64,000 bases of DNA. Source: Gloeophyllum trabeum ATCC 11539 (lineage: Eukaryota; Basidiomycota; Agaricomycetes; Gloeophyllales; Gloeophyllaceae). The stretch is taken from the NCBI RefSeq assembly GCF_000344685.1, contig NW_006920430.1, positions 34,869 through 98,868 of the forward strand, read 5' to 3'. The position numbers and the translations under genes were made by a program. Below, one piece after another: positions 11,417-23,147 of this stretch; within the stretch, counting starts at the first letter, position 1; every line of letters begins with the position of its first letter. The notes under the pieces are model-generated. The model had not been told where the DNA came from. It saw only the letters and a program-made list of their open reading frames with translations, and made no database searches.

Positions 11417-14400
11417 ATGAGAGTCGATCGATACCCCCGATGTCGATGTCGCGCACAGCTACAGTCCCAGTCCACCCCCAACGCTACCCTAGACACGTCC
11501 GCGATGAGACGTCCAACTGCCCACTCCCAGGCGGAGGCAACCCACTCTCCTTCATGCTCAGCCTCGGGTCGCTCGGCGGCGCTTCGTTCTTGCTCTGCAA
11601 TGGTGCTCTCTCGTTCACATTCCGGCGAGCTGGTCTCAAGTTCGACGTCTGACTCGTCCCCCACGGCTTCTGCTCCACGACATATCAGCGAAAGGACGGC
11701 GACGAAGAGGCCGCGGTGCGGTGGTAGTTTAGAAAACAGGACCAAGAGATTGCTCCGTCCCCCGTTCATTGCGTGCGTCTATCTTTCAACCCTGCCGCAT
11801 AGCAACCAGATTCTGACATATGCCTTATTCGGATCCCCCCGCCCCCCTTTCCATCTATCAACGTCGTTCTTTAGCGAACTGCTGCCGCTCCTCGACGTCC
11901 TGGTGTGCCGCGGGACGCGGGCGAAGGCGCGTGCGGCACTCGTGATATTCTTTTGGTGGAGCTCCACTTTGGCAGCAGGGCCAGGAGGCGTCGGCGTCGC
12001 CGCGTCCCCTGCGCCCCAGGCGTCCTCCGATGCACCACCCTCCCCGTCTGAGACGCCGTCCCCCTCTTCGTCACTGTCGCCTACGGACGTCGACTCGACG
12101 GCGACCTCAGCTTCGCACGAGTCGACGTCCGTGAGTCCTACTACCATCTCGCCACCCGCGCAGCTTTCGACGACGTCGACCGCGATGCCCCTCCCCACCT
12201 TAAGCATCTCCGACCCCTTCAGCTTGCCGCCTGATACCTCTCTGTCGCTCTCCCTGCCTGCTATCGGTCCTTCCACGTCGTACACGGATACCACCACTAC
12301 CACCACTTCAGATACCACCATGACCACCACCTCGTATACCACCTCCACGTCTACAACATACACGACCACCACGAGCACCACTACCGACTCGCCGTCCACC
12401 TCCCCTCCGTCTTCTTCGACATCCTCCTTCTCCTTCCCCACGACGCTCTCCCTGCCGACCACGCTATCGTCGTTCTCCTTTCCGACCACGCTCTCCCTTC
12501 CGACGACGCTCTCCCTTCCGACGACGCTCTCCTACCCCTCGACGGTCTCGCTCTCCATCCCGCCGACGACCTTGTCGTACTCTGGCTCGTTCTCGCTATC
12601 CCTGCCCATCCCGCCCACGACGTATTCTGGCACGACGTCGTCTACCCCCCCCACCACCACCACTTATCCCAGTTCCACCACCACGTCTACCTCCTCAAGC
12701 TCGGTTTCGTCAGGGTCATCAAGCTATTCCTCGGGTTCAATGTCAGTCCCATCTTCCTTTCATCCTCTTTCAACTCCAAGTTCTTCAAGTTCAAGTTCAA
12801 GTACGGATACACGTACCATTGTACAATCTTCTTCTTCTTCATATTCAGCATCTTCGTTTGGGAATTCGGGCGCCGGATCTACAGGTACGGTTTCTTGGAC
12901 GGGGGAGGGCTCGACGGCGGTGTCTAGCACTGGCGCGTCGACTTCTTGGGTTCCGACAGCAGCATCTACAGGTACTCCTTCTTGGACGGGGTTGAGCTCG
13001 ACCGCGATTGGCGCGTCGACTACAACTACAACAACTTCTACTTCTTGGGTTTCGACACGATCATTGGACTCGTACACGGCTTCACCCTCTGCGCCGCCAG
13101 CTGCATACCAAAGCCCTACCGCTACGTCTGCTCCATCTTACCCCGACTCGGCGGCCTTCTCATCGACGTCTGCGAGCGCCACGACAGCGCCTTCAGGGGC
13201 GGCATCGTACATTCCGACTTCGACAGCCACGACGAGCAGCCCGCGCGAGCGGTCCTCTTCCCGCGCTCCGACGTCTTCCGTGCCCCCCGCGGCGGCGCCC
13301 GGATCGAGTGCGCATAGCAGCGCGGGCCGGTCAAGTCTGTCGGGCTCGGTGTCACTTGGTATGCTGCCAACGAGCGCAGGCCCGGACTCGGTTTCTTCGC
13401 TCGCGTACACCAGCCCCTCCTCGTCTGCTGTCTTGTCTTCCGCTGCTGTATTGCCTGCTGGCTCTGTCTTCTCTGTTTCGTATACGCCCTCACGTTCAGT
13501 TACGAGTGCTACGTCTATGTCGCCCCCTCTTGTCTCCTCTGCGCTCTCGTCGCCCTCCAATCCCCCGTCCTCCAATCCATCCTCGACGACCGTATCTCGC
13601 CCCGCCTCCTCCTCATTTCCTCGCGCATCGTCCTCTGTAGACACATTTTATACTGTTTCTTATACTTCTTGGCCCGCTTCATATTCGAATAGTGTTTCAT
13701 TTTCATCTTCGTCGCCTTATTCCCTCTCTTCGTCCGCGTCGCTAAACTCTCATTCCTATAGGACTTCTTACAGCGACTCGACTTCGGCGACATGGTCGTC
13801 GACGTATCCACCCACGTCTTCGCAGTCGTGGAGCTCGAGCTCGTCAAGCAGCTGGAGTTGGCGGTATACCAGGCATGTCGCACCTCCATCTCTTAATGAT
13901 TGTCTCCCTCACGCAGAGCTTGTCTCGACAGCGTCGGAGGAACGCCCACGCCGACGATCCGGTCGTCCTACCCGTCTTCGACGCACTCGGAATCCTCGTC
14001 GTCTTCGCAGGATGCGGCGACGACGTCGCACACGACGACCCGCGGGCGTTTCACGACGTCGACGATCAGCGTCACCACGGTGTACACGTCGACGCTGTCT
14101 GGCGGAGGGACGACCATCGTCAGTACGGTCATCCCAACCGGGACGCTGGTACCCCAGACCGGCGGATGGAACGGGTGCGTGCCACGTTTGGCGTTGCCGG
14201 TGTGGTGCTAACATTTGCGCAGCATTCGCCGCAACTCCGGCGCCATCGCCGGGATCGTCATCGGCTCGGTCGTCGCGCTCGCGCTCCTTTCTGCGTGGAT
14301 GTTCATCCTGTTCCGGAGACACAAGATCCGGAAGCTGGAAAGCGCGGCCGTACGGAGCGACCGCGAGGCCGCAGCCCTCCGAGGGCCGTTGGCTGACGAA

Positions 14401-15965
14401 GACGACGATCTCCCGCCAGGCGGCGCAACACCTAGTATGGAGGAGCTCCCCGGCCCTGTGGTCGCGGCAGCAAGTGAAGGCCACGGAGCGCGTATTCGAG
14501 GCGGCGACGACGACTTTGCGGTGGTGTCCGACGAGGACACCAGCGCGTACGGGCATTCGTCGGAGGCCGCAGCCGCTGCTCAGAGGTCTTCCGCGGCGCT
14601 GCTCGCGTCCGTGGCTCTCCCCCGCTCCCCGCCGACCGCTACCGGTCTCGTCCCTCCAGCCGGTGCTCTTCCCCAGGTACCTGGGTCACCGACGTCCGCC
14701 TACGGTACGGGAACCTCGAAGCGGAGGTCCAGCGCCAGCGGGCTTGATCCAGGAGCGTGGTTAGGTGGAATGACGTACGTCGGCGCCAAGTCGCGACCCG
14801 GCTCCTCGGGCGTCGTATCCCCTCCAGTGACGTCTATGCCAGCCGGTATGAGTGCCACGTTCGGCATGTCAGGGCCGTCGTCGGCTGGCCATGGTACTGG
14901 CGACGAGCAGGAGATGTTGATGAGTCCCGGATGGGGAGGGGCGTACGCGAGCGGCGGAGAGAGTGTCGACGAGTTCGGCGTCGGCCCGTCTTCGACAGGT
15001 CACGGCGCCCCTTCGTCTCAGGGTCATGAAGCGGGGCACGGATCTTCTTCGCAAGGTGGTGGGACGTCAAGCAGCGGTCACGATCGCGGATATGCGCCCT
15101 CGTCGCAGTCGCATTCAGGGCCGTCTCAGGAGGGCGGTCGCAAGTCCCCTGGGGTGCGCGCGAGCTTGGGCAGTGCACCGCCCAGCAGTTATCCCTACAA
15201 GTCCGACGACCGCAAGGACCCTCCGGATGCCCCGCCGCGGACGACAAGCCCGATATCCTTCCTGTCTCGCAGTCTCCGGTGGCGGCGAAGAGGCTCCCAG
15301 TCGACGCATACCCTCCTAGACAACGCGGGCGACGACGAATCCGCTGCCGGCCCTGCATTCGGTTCTCGCGGTCGGTCTCGCTCTGCTCTCGTCACCCCGA
15401 CTTTCTTCGAGCCTCCGCCCGAACTGGTCGCACCCTCTCCGAAGCAACAGCGTCCTCCAGCTACTCCTCTCTACTCTCGGGTTCCTGCGCGGATCGAACG
15501 CCCAGCGCACCCCGGACAGCTCCCGAACCTTGTCTCGCCTTCGTTATCTGCTCTCGTCCGGGAAGAACGCGCTGCTCAGGGTGAGTGGCCGCGACCGAAC
15601 CCTTCACTGACGCTGCCGCCTCTTCCTTCGCCTGCAATCACCGATGGCGCATCCGTTCGCGAAGGCCTCCTTAGAGTCGGTGGTCAAGGCATGTATAGTT
15701 CAGGAACCCTGAGTCTTCGAGACGAGGTCGACTACTCGAGACCGATAGGCGGGGTACGATTTTGTTTCTTTATTTCTGTTTCTGTTGGTGCTTAGCTGAT
15801 TTGTACCTGCAGGTGGTGTATAACCGGATGTACAGCACGACTACGTTCAATTCCACGGATACGCGGGAGACTACGGATACCGAGACGGACCACCATGGGC
15901 CTGCGGACGGACATGATTCGCAGGACCTGTTACCTACACATTCACATCGAGAACCTTCATCGTAA
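11417..15965 (+). CDS. Mucin-like Ser/Thr-rich single-pass membrane protein (sensor-like)
   Basis: A long first exon is open from 11417 to 13863. Introns 13864-13916, 14175-14222 and 15754-15812 connect it to exons 13917-14174, 14223-15753 and 15813-15965, all in frame and GT-AG. The true start is uncertain: the first in-frame ATG is 11417, but the likely signal sequence (basic TRAKARAALVIFFWWSSTLAAG, near 11915-11980) has no close ATG and may be joined to an upstream exon. After it come about 700 residues almost wholly Ser, Thr and Pro, with short repeats such as FPTTLSLPTTLS. A single membrane helix (SGAIAGIVIGSVVALALL, about 14236-14290) is followed by basic RRHKIRK, and then a 500-residue hydrophilic cytoplasmic tail. 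The shape resembles fungal wall-stress sensors (Mid2/WSC-like), but no WSC cysteine domain is present, so the function is inferred only from architecture. Confidence 0.75.
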
Positions 15966-16429
15966 GAGTAGCCTAGTCCTCTGTTGCTTGCGCTGTCGAT
16001 TCGCTGTCTGCTCTGATGCTCACCTTCGCTTCGGACTAATGACTTTCAAAACCTTTGCTCCTTTCGCTATAGTATAGTACACGTTTAAAAGGAGGTGAGA
16101 GATTACCGCCTTAATGCCAGCATACACGACTCGGGCATGACTTCTCATAATATCGACAACTGTATAAACCGAGAAAGGCACCACCCGCTTTTCGCTGAAG
16201 ATGTACAATAATAGTTGTACACTATTAGTGCTTCTGCATCCTGGAACGCGTGCATAGCTAGCACCATCATATGTTGCATACCGATCGTCATGTGGTAATG
16301 CAGAATCGATAGCGTCACGCATTCGCTGCCGCCTCGTATCGCGTCCGAGTGAAAGGGATACCCGTACTCACAAGGACATATTCCAAACCACTTTAATCAC
16401 CCGAGAAGCGCCGACGGCTGTCGGCAGTG
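15966..16429. other. Intergenic stretch without clear features
   Basis: It contains the 3' end region of the mucin-like gene and AT-richer sequence leading into the repeat zone. No coding frame or repeat could be supported. Confidence 0.4.
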
Positions 16430-16639
16430 CCCCTCCTTTGAGAGGGGTTATGCCAAACCCGCAATACGTCGCACTTTTCGACCAACCGGCAAGTACCAGC
16501 GTGCCATGTTTGGTTCCAGTGGCACACGGCTACATAGCGCGGACTTAGAATTAGACTCCGCTCCATGCATAGACTATACTTTGCATCCCACTTACATATC
16601 GAAGTAGACAATCAGTACTAAATTCCATCTCAATTCACC

Positions 16640-16693
16640 GCAGCAGCTACATGCTGTGAACTGCACTCCACAGCAGCTACAGGCTGTGAACTT
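16640..16693. repeat. Short direct repeat inside copy D
   Basis: Two near-identical 22-nt units beginning CAGCAGCTACA and ending GCTGTGAACT occur about 31 nt apart, differing at one base (T or G after CTACA). Confidence 0.5.
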
Positions 16694-16781
16694 TGCAGAC
16701 CAAACCAAGGAGGAGCTAAATATCTCTTGTATATGTCAAAGATTCGAAATAATTACTTTGAATTATATCCATCGGGACATG

Positions 16782-16824
16782 CCTGCGCAGTCCGGGAGAC
16801 ATCCCGTCTCCCGGACTGCGCAGG
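16782..16824. repeat. 19-bp perfect hairpin with 5-nt loop
   Basis: Arm 16782-16800 (begins CCTGCGCAG) is exactly reverse-complementary to arm 16806-16824, with loop ATCCC between. The stem is GC-rich and lies inside element copy D. Confidence 0.8.
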
Positions 16825-16916
16825 ATGGCAATAAGTGTTCAGCTGGCCAGCCAAACCACCTCTCTCTAGCTGCATTTGTGCAAGCACCTATGTGATAATT
16901 AATTCATCCCATCCCG

Positions 16917-16974
16917 CAAAGGAGGGGTAAGATGCCGGCGCCAGATGGAGCTTCCCGAGTTTACCCCTCCTTTG
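16917..16974. repeat. Back-to-back element ends forming a 14-bp inverted repeat
   Basis: CAAAGGAGGGGTAA at 16917-16930 faces TTACCCCTCCTTTG at 16961-16974 across 30 nt. The left arm is the right end of copy D. The right arm looks like the end of a second, opposite or truncated, element. Confidence 0.65.
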
Positions 16975-17089
16975 TGCATAAGTTGAGCTTGAGTACTATT
17001 CCATACCCATTATTGTATCATATGGTGCGGGACACCTGGTCACCGCCACTTGTGAACAACATTTATGGCACCCCTAGATTTCGACCTTG

Positions 17090-18203
17090 CCCCTCCTTTG
17101 GGAGGGGTTCTGGCACCCTTGAATTGCGTCACACTTTTCGTCGCACCGGCAAACTCCGGCGTGCTATGTTTGGCTCTAGTGGCGCCCTTACTGAACATGG
17201 ACTTAGCCATGGTTGGGCATGCATCTCAATGTTCACACTCAAGTCCCTCTCAACTATGTAATTAGTGTTGGTTTGTGGATGCCACAAGGTACAGGTGGAG
17301 GCCTATTATGAGGTAAAACTTAGAGAGCATAGTATTAAACATAGATCCTTGTACCTCAAAATTTTTGAGTGTTGGCTTGAGAAGGATTTGAGTGTATGTG
17401 CACTCCATCTAACATGTGTATTCAATCATTCCAGTTTTCTGTGCCATACATAAGTCTGTGATGGACAATTCACAAATTAGTAGAATCAAGAAATTCCATG
17501 TTATTCCATGGCTTATGATCATGAGGCCCAACATACTGTAAGATAAAACTATGATGTGAGATGGATGTCAGATGTCCAGGCAAGAGAGACACACCATTAG
17601 GCATTCTTGGTGAGGGGATAAGTATCTCTTAGACTACGACAGCACGGGACATTCTACCGGGCCCTAGATGGAGCTTGACTGAAAGAGAACCGGGTCCCCT
17701 ATATATATTACTAACAATATCCCTTGCATTATCTTACATGGTAGAAATACTGTCCTTATGATGATTTGCCAACCTTGTGTAGCAGCCACAACATCTTGAA
17801 CTTAGTGCACACTGCGGGCAAGCACTGATGTCCCGCCTCCTGACATTGGTCTTTCATGGGATGGGTGGGAGAACACCTTCCTTGGATGTTTCTCAGCGGA
17901 ACATGAGACAGGACATAAAGAATGACAAGACAATGCTAATTGAATGTCCTGTATATTTTAGTGACCATAGTAAATGTACTGCAGAACTTCTTTTGTTCCT
18001 TCAAAGGACATTCTGCATGTCCGGGCTATGGTCCAGCAAGGACCATTCGAGGAAGATGTTCTCCCACCCCGGAGGTGCCTTTTACATGTCCACCGGCAGA
18101 ACATCAGCCTTTGCCCTCAGTGGCAAGTTCTCAAGGTCAATTTCTTGAACAAAGGAGCGGTAAGTTGCTGGCGCCAGACAGCGCTTCACAAGTTTCCTTA
18201 GCC
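17090..18203 (+). mobile_element. Copy A of the CCCCTCCTTTG transposon family
   Basis: It starts with CCCCTCCTTTGGGAGGGG (17090-17107) and TTCTGGCACC. The right end near 18150-18203 has CAAAGGAGCGG then TAAGTTGCTGGCGCCAGA. Positions 17090-17815 are closely matched, in reverse complement, by copy B at 22400-23147, including a 62-codon frame (17265-17453) that recurs at 22784-22972. Copy A has about 310 extra nt (17820-18130) absent from copy B. No intact transposase was found, so it looks non-autonomous or decayed. Confidence 0.7.
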
Positions 18204-18369
18204 ATCTTGGGAAAACACTCTATTTATGATAAGGATCAATGGCCCAAGAGGGATTTTCGATGCCTTCAAAATTGAAGCAGTTATAATTTTGGACTTGCCA
18301 GCTGACATAATATCAATTATGTAATCACTATATTGGGTAATATAGATGCCTAATTGAGTATCTATGAAT

Positions 18370-19381
18370 CAAAGTGATGTGCCAAAGCTTCCAGAACATG
18401 CCTGTGTGATGTGTATTGCTTGGAACTGAATTGCCGCACCTTAGCTTGGCATCTTTAGCCCCCAGCCCTTCATGATAAGCATCCATCCAACGGATCATGC
18501 GATGTTCCCAGCGCCATATTGTCTCCAATTTGACCTGTGCCATGGCCTTAGTTTACACCTCCATTCCAGCGACAAACTTCGGAATCACTTTCCAAGTCAG
18601 AATCTAAGTTGATTACTGAGACATCAGGGTGTGGCCGCCGTTGCTCTGCAAGAGCTGCATGAGCCCGAGCAGCTGTGTCCTTCTGCGCTTTCCTGCGAGG
18701 CGGCATAGTCAGGCCAGTGTGAAGCTCCAGCTCAAAATTGTCAGGTAAATTAACATATATTACTGGGAGCCAAGTTCAGCCCTGCCGTTGCCCCTTGTTT
18801 CACTATGCTACAATGCTAGACAATATATGGCAAACAAATACTGTAAATATGAATATAATATTTGTACCCAGATGGATTTTGCCGCTCTCCAAAAGTGGCA
18901 GTGACTAGGTGTCCTGCACCATAGCATATTGAAATCAACGTTAACACCTTGAGTCATAGTCAGTTTGCATGCTGTTAATCGGGCTGGGTGAGTTTCCAGG
19001 TCCGGGAGGTCCAGTGGAATCCTACAACGGGCAGTTCAAGAGACGTTCCATGTGTACATTTATCTGGATTGCATGGGTTTCCAAGGTTTATTCAATCATT
19101 GCATGCAAATGAAATTTGCAGCTATAAGTGGTCACAAAACAACATAAAACATGGAGGTGAGTTTGAATTCCATACATTCCATCCCGAGTGGACTGCACAC
19201 ATCTTATTGAAGCAACTGTGTACTGAGCGCATGACTCTGTCAGGTCTGACTGATGCAAGAGCTGATTTGAGAACAAGTCCTCATTCAGTAGTGGCGCCAC
19301 TAAAGTCAAACATGGCACGCCGGGATGTGCCGGTCAGTCGAAAAGTGGTTGGGGGTGCCAGAACCCCTCCCAAAGGAGGGG
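18370..19381 (-). mobile_element. Copy C of the transposon family, with coding remnant
   Basis: The end hairpin CCCCTCCCAAAGGAGGGG (19364-19381) and the adjoining 90 nt match the starts of copies A, B and D in reverse orientation. Reading leftwards, about 650 nt of leader precede an ATG at 18706 and a broken protein frame. The far end is not defined. This is the only copy with recognisable element coding sequence, so it may derive from the autonomous form. Confidence 0.55.
18380..18706 (-). pseudogene. Decayed transposon protein, N-terminal part
   Basis: From the ATG at 18706 the frame reads MPPRRKAQKD, then an Ala/Glu-rich stretch, an acidic NLDSDLESDSEV segment, and stops at 18548. A second frame resumes at once with RWEHRMIRWMDAYHEGL and AKDAKLR, then slips frame into a segment with SSKQYTSHR character. 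The order of a basic start, an acidic linker, an aromatic WMDAYR-like motif and a Lys/Ser/His-rich motif resembles N-terminal leaders of proteins encoded by basidiomycete DNA transposons, from memory of such families and not from a search. At least one stop and one frameshift show that it is dead. Confidence 0.45.
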
Positions 19382-19561
19382 CATCATACTTCGCATTATA
19401 TAAGTCGCTTTGCCACAGACTCACCTGGCGATCGATAGATTATCGAGCATCTCTATACCAGTGCCACCACCTGGGTACTTGCGGTTCGCTAGCACCTCGG
19501 CTCCTTGATGGGCGGCATTCACTGGGCTTATAGGATTTTGATCACGAGGAGCGAGGATTTG

Positions 19562-21838
19562 ATGTCAATCTCAAAAGATACTGATATTACCCTACCTCGG
19601 ATGCTCTCTCTGCGCGCAGATACGGTGCCTTCGAGCACATCCAATCCCAGACCGCAGCTAGGGCCAAATATTCCTCTTCCCCCTCAGTTCGACAAGCTCC
19701 CTGACCTGGAGAAGGTCAAGAAGGAGGCTGAACAAAGTACGAGTAGCAGGTACACCATCGGGCTCACCTCCACCTGCTTATAATACAAAAACAGTACCAG
19801 GCTTCCTATGCAGGACTGATGAATTTCAGGATAGCGTAAGACACATAATCGTCCCTAACAAACATGTTGCACAGGAGGACCCGCTCGTAGGCCTTATGTG
19901 GAATGCCACATTCTCCAACTTATCGGAGTTTAGCTTCTATTGCCGCATTGGAGACAGTAAGCCTCACCAAGTCACAGCCTTGGAGGATTGAACAAGAAGC
20001 TTTGCAGTTGGAACAGACCTGCTCCCAGCCGTGATATGGACTCTCCAGTGTATGCTGAGAAACTTGGAGGTGTGCAGTGACGAACAGTTACAGGCCCAGT
20101 GCCGTCCTAAGGCAGGCACACAGAGTCTAGACCATTCTTGGTGCGTTACCGGTGCTTTCGTTCGCTGGATTCTGCTAGACGAGGTCAACACCAGTTGATG
20201 ATCATAAACTTCGCTACCACTACCTGTAAGTTTGAGCAGTCCAGCTCATACAGTATCACCCTATCTGACTCCTATGTCGACAGCCATCCAGCAGTCGATC
20301 AGCCTGGAATGGCGCTCCCGCTCATCAGACAGGCGATCGACACTGATACGAAAGTGAGCAGATGGACAGAGCCGGAGGCGAAACACTGGTACCGGAATCC
20401 GTGAGTCCCTCACTCGTTACACTTCATTTCAGTCTGTACCAAAGAGCTTGAGCACAGACTATTGTACGATCAGTTTGCAGAAGCCCTGGCTTTATCGGGA
20501 GAATTTACCAAGGAGACACGGACCGCGCTGGAGCGCGTCCTAGACGCCTCGCAGAACTGTCTGGCTGCGAAACAGCAGCCATGAGAGTTCTACATGATGA
20601 CAGTACAGCCACACATCCATCTGGCGCGTGTGCTGCATGCAATGGACATTGAACCGGAGGCACAGAAGGAGTCCGTGCCTCTTCTCACTGTCAGTGTGAG
20701 CTGCTCACTGGTTTTTACAATGGCAGACACACACGCTAGGCGGTCGAATACCTCCGGAAGCAACCAAAGCATATTCCTGACGGTGTTCTACGCCAGTTAC
20801 TTGTCCGTCCCGGGCAAGACGTCCATCCCGTCCTTGCCGCTCTTGGTGGGAGCAAGTGGCTGGAGAACAGACAGTCTTTTCAACATAACAAACGGGATAT
20901 GAGGCAGTGTAGGGGGTGTAACACACGAGACATCATCACGCCTGTCTTTCGCTGTGCCCAGTGCCAGTTAGCATTCTATTGGTAAGTGCATTGGCCCTGC
21001 CCATCGTGATTCCACCGGACTCGTTGTCGTAACAGTTCTAAGAAATGTCAGAAAGCGGACTGGCCGCTCCACAAGTGAGTATATGGCACTGGTATTTATT
21101 CCAGAATTATCTACTCATTGAACCTGTAGAGCCCTGTGCAGGTGTGTTCTCTTTCAAAGAGTACCTGGACTTCACTGCTAACTGCGTACTGTACCCAGTC
21201 CAGAGAAATTATGTCATCAAAAGGAAAGGTAGAGATCTTAAAGTACATCGATCCAGCAGCATCCCAGTGCAACGCCGACCATATCCAATGGCGGAGCGTG
21301 CGGAATCAGGCCCGAAACACGGCATTCCACTGTGCACTGGGAATCCATCGGGACCCATCGCGTGGGCACACGCACATGATCATCATCCATCTGCAGTGGA
21401 CACCCATCAACAAGGACCCGTGGTTCAAGTTCCTTGTTACCGAGTGCGGGGTGTTCAAGATGGCCGACGTGCTCCCGGAGATTGAGGGCGCACTGCACCT
21501 AGGAAAGGGTGAAGGGTGCGGGTACGTGTGCGACTTTGTTGGGCGGCAAGAGGCACAGTGGTCCTCGTCCTCGGGCATGACGATGGCACCAATTCTCATC
21601 CTGGCGATCGGCGAGGGGGTGGAGTCAGTATTGATGCTTTGTGAGTTGCTCTGTACAACTGTTGCACTCAATAGCGCCTGTTTGATGCGGGAATTCTTTA
21701 GCTGGGATCATTCTGGAGACACAGAGGCCTGATACATACAGCGCAGAATGGCGTAAGATGGTTAACAAGGACCCGACGGACGCACCGAAGCCGTTGACAC
21801 TCTTGAGTGGTGCCAAGAACGCCGAGCATATATTCTGA
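19562..21838 (+). pseudogene. MYND-type zinc finger protein, copy 1, with in-frame stop
   Basis: Exons that can be joined in frame: 19562-19736, 19795-19956, 20008-20140, 20284-20400, from 20458 on, then through the finger. The finger has CRGC (from 20908), CAQC and, after a GTAAGT intron at 20982-21035, YCSKKCQKADW with a closing HK (ends 21074), the full Cys/His set of a MYND domain. MYND fingers bind proline-rich partners and are very abundant in mushroom genomes; the job of this protein is unknown. Downstream are ALGIHRDPSRGHTHMII (near 21330) and a C-terminus ending at 21838. A TGA at 20582-20584 interrupts the conserved frame between ASQNC and HLARVLHAMDIEP, and alignment with copy 2 suggests a 1-nt shift near 20735. 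Either it is a pseudogene or an unrecognised intron removes the stop. Its 4.3-kb neighbour is copy 2. Confidence 0.65.
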
Positions 21839-22344
21839 CCACCTACTTATTCTCTCGTATGTTCAGTCAGCCCTGATCCCTGGGGTATGTTCTTGCTCAT
21901 TGCATGTCAACAAGTTGCGGTTCTCATGTTTTGATTTGGAATTGTTCGACTTTGCGCTGCCAGTACTAGTGGATCATGTCAAGTCTTGTCTGAAGAGCTA
22001 ACAGGGATGCTCTCCAATCTCGATATCTATGACACCGTCGATCAGATCGCAGGCTGACCTGTACTGCTAGTTGTACTCCGATTTGTAGATCTCTCACATC
22101 TTGTAGGCTTGATACTGCGCCTCCTAAATAAGACTTACTCCCCCGCTTACGGTACGCTTCGCAAGCAGCGTGACACTGAGCGTGAGCTGTCCGGGCAGCT
22201 CCGGCGACTTTCCCGGCTGTGCTCCGTGTCCTCAAGCGTGCACCGAGGCGTACGCTGCCAATTTTGGCAGAGAAGCGTAGCATAAGCGGGGCAGCCGAAC
22301 GGGCCCTTAGTAGACGAGCAACATCTTGGATTTGCGGACGCGTC
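21839..22344. other. Spacer between MYND copy 1 and element copy B
   Basis: No gene is supported. Minus-strand frames near 21966-22283 are short and unrecognised. Confidence 0.35.
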
Positions 22345-23147
22345 TAAGTAACTCATGAAGTGCCGTCTGGCGCCGGCAACTAACCCCTCCTTTGTTTAAG
22401 AAATTGACCTTGAGAACTTGCACTAAGTTCAAGATGTTGTGGCTGCTACACGAGGTTGACAAATTCATAAGGACAGTATTTCTACCATGTAAGATAATGC
22501 TAGGGATATTGTTAGTGATATATATAGGGGACCCAAGTTTTCCCCAGTTCTCTTTCAGTTCAGCTCCATCTAGGGCCAAGTAGGATGTCCTGTGCTATTG
22601 TAGTCTAAGAGATACTTATCCCCTCTCCAAAAATGTCTAATGGTGTGTATCTGACGCCTGGACATCTGGCATCCATCTCACATCATAGTTTTATCTTACA
22701 GTCTGTTGGGCCTCATGATCATAAGCCATGGAATAACATGGAATTTCTTGATTCTACTAATTTGTGAATTGTCCATCACAGACTTATGTATGGCACAGAA
22801 AACTGGAATGATTGAATACACATGTTAGATGGAGTGCACATACACTCAAATCCTTCTCAAGCCAAAACTCGAAAATTTTGAGGTACAAGGATCTATGTTT
22901 AATACTATGCTCTCTAAGTTTTACCTCATAATAGGCCTCCACCTGTACCTTGTGGCATCCACAAACCAACACTAATTACATAGTTGAGAGGGACTTGAGT
23001 GTGAACATTGAGATGCATGCCCAACCATGGCTAAGTCCATGTTCAGTAAGGGCGCCACTAGAGCCAAACATAGCACGCCGGAGTTTGCCGGTGCGACGAA
23101 AAGTGCGACGCAATTCAAGGGTGCCAGAACCCCTCCCAAAGGAGGGG
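22345..23147 (-). mobile_element. Copy B of the CCCCTCCTTTG transposon family, inverted relative to copy A
   Basis: The outer end hairpin CCCCTCCCAAAGGAGGGG is at 23130-23147. The other end near 22350-22392 carries the GGCGCCGGCAACTAACCCC junction and CCTCCTTTG. The body matches copy A in reverse complement almost throughout. Together A and B form a long inverted repeat that encloses MYND copy 1 and copy C. Confidence 0.7.

Larger units (their letters stand above)
16430..16930 (+). mobile_element. Short non-autonomous element, copy D of the CCCCTCCTTTG family
   Basis: It opens with the hairpin CCCCTCCTTTGAGAGGGG (16430-16447), then sequence similar to the starts of copies A, B and C (ACTTTTCG, ACCGGC, GCGTGC-ATGTTTGG). 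It closes with CAAAGGAGGGG (16917-16927), the reverse complement of the start, giving 11-bp terminal inverted repeats about 500 bp apart. Conserved sequence TAAGATGCCGGCGCCAGA follows the right end, as at copy A, so the true outer boundary may lie further out. It has no coding capacity, and no convincing target-site duplication was found. Confidence 0.6.

Noticed and set aside
11779..12489. 236-codon minus-strand frame rich in Val/Glu/Asp
   Set aside because: It is the mirror of the Ser/Thr-rich exon (TCG/ACC codons read backwards give CGA/GGT types) and has no motif.
13008..13640. Arg-rich plus-strand frame overlapping the mucin-like exon
   Set aside because: It is an alternate-frame reading of the same Ser/Thr-rich coding sequence.
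17090..18203. Helitron interpretation of the hairpin-ended elements
   Set aside because: The hairpin sits at one end beside an inverted-repeat partner at the other, and no TC start or CTRR end with AT target could be placed.
20401..20457. Apparent frameshift at the exon 4/5 border of MYND copy 1
   Set aside because: Using the acceptor GCACAG at 20457 instead of the TTTCAG upstream restores frame and matches copy 2 (LLYDQFAEALALSGE).
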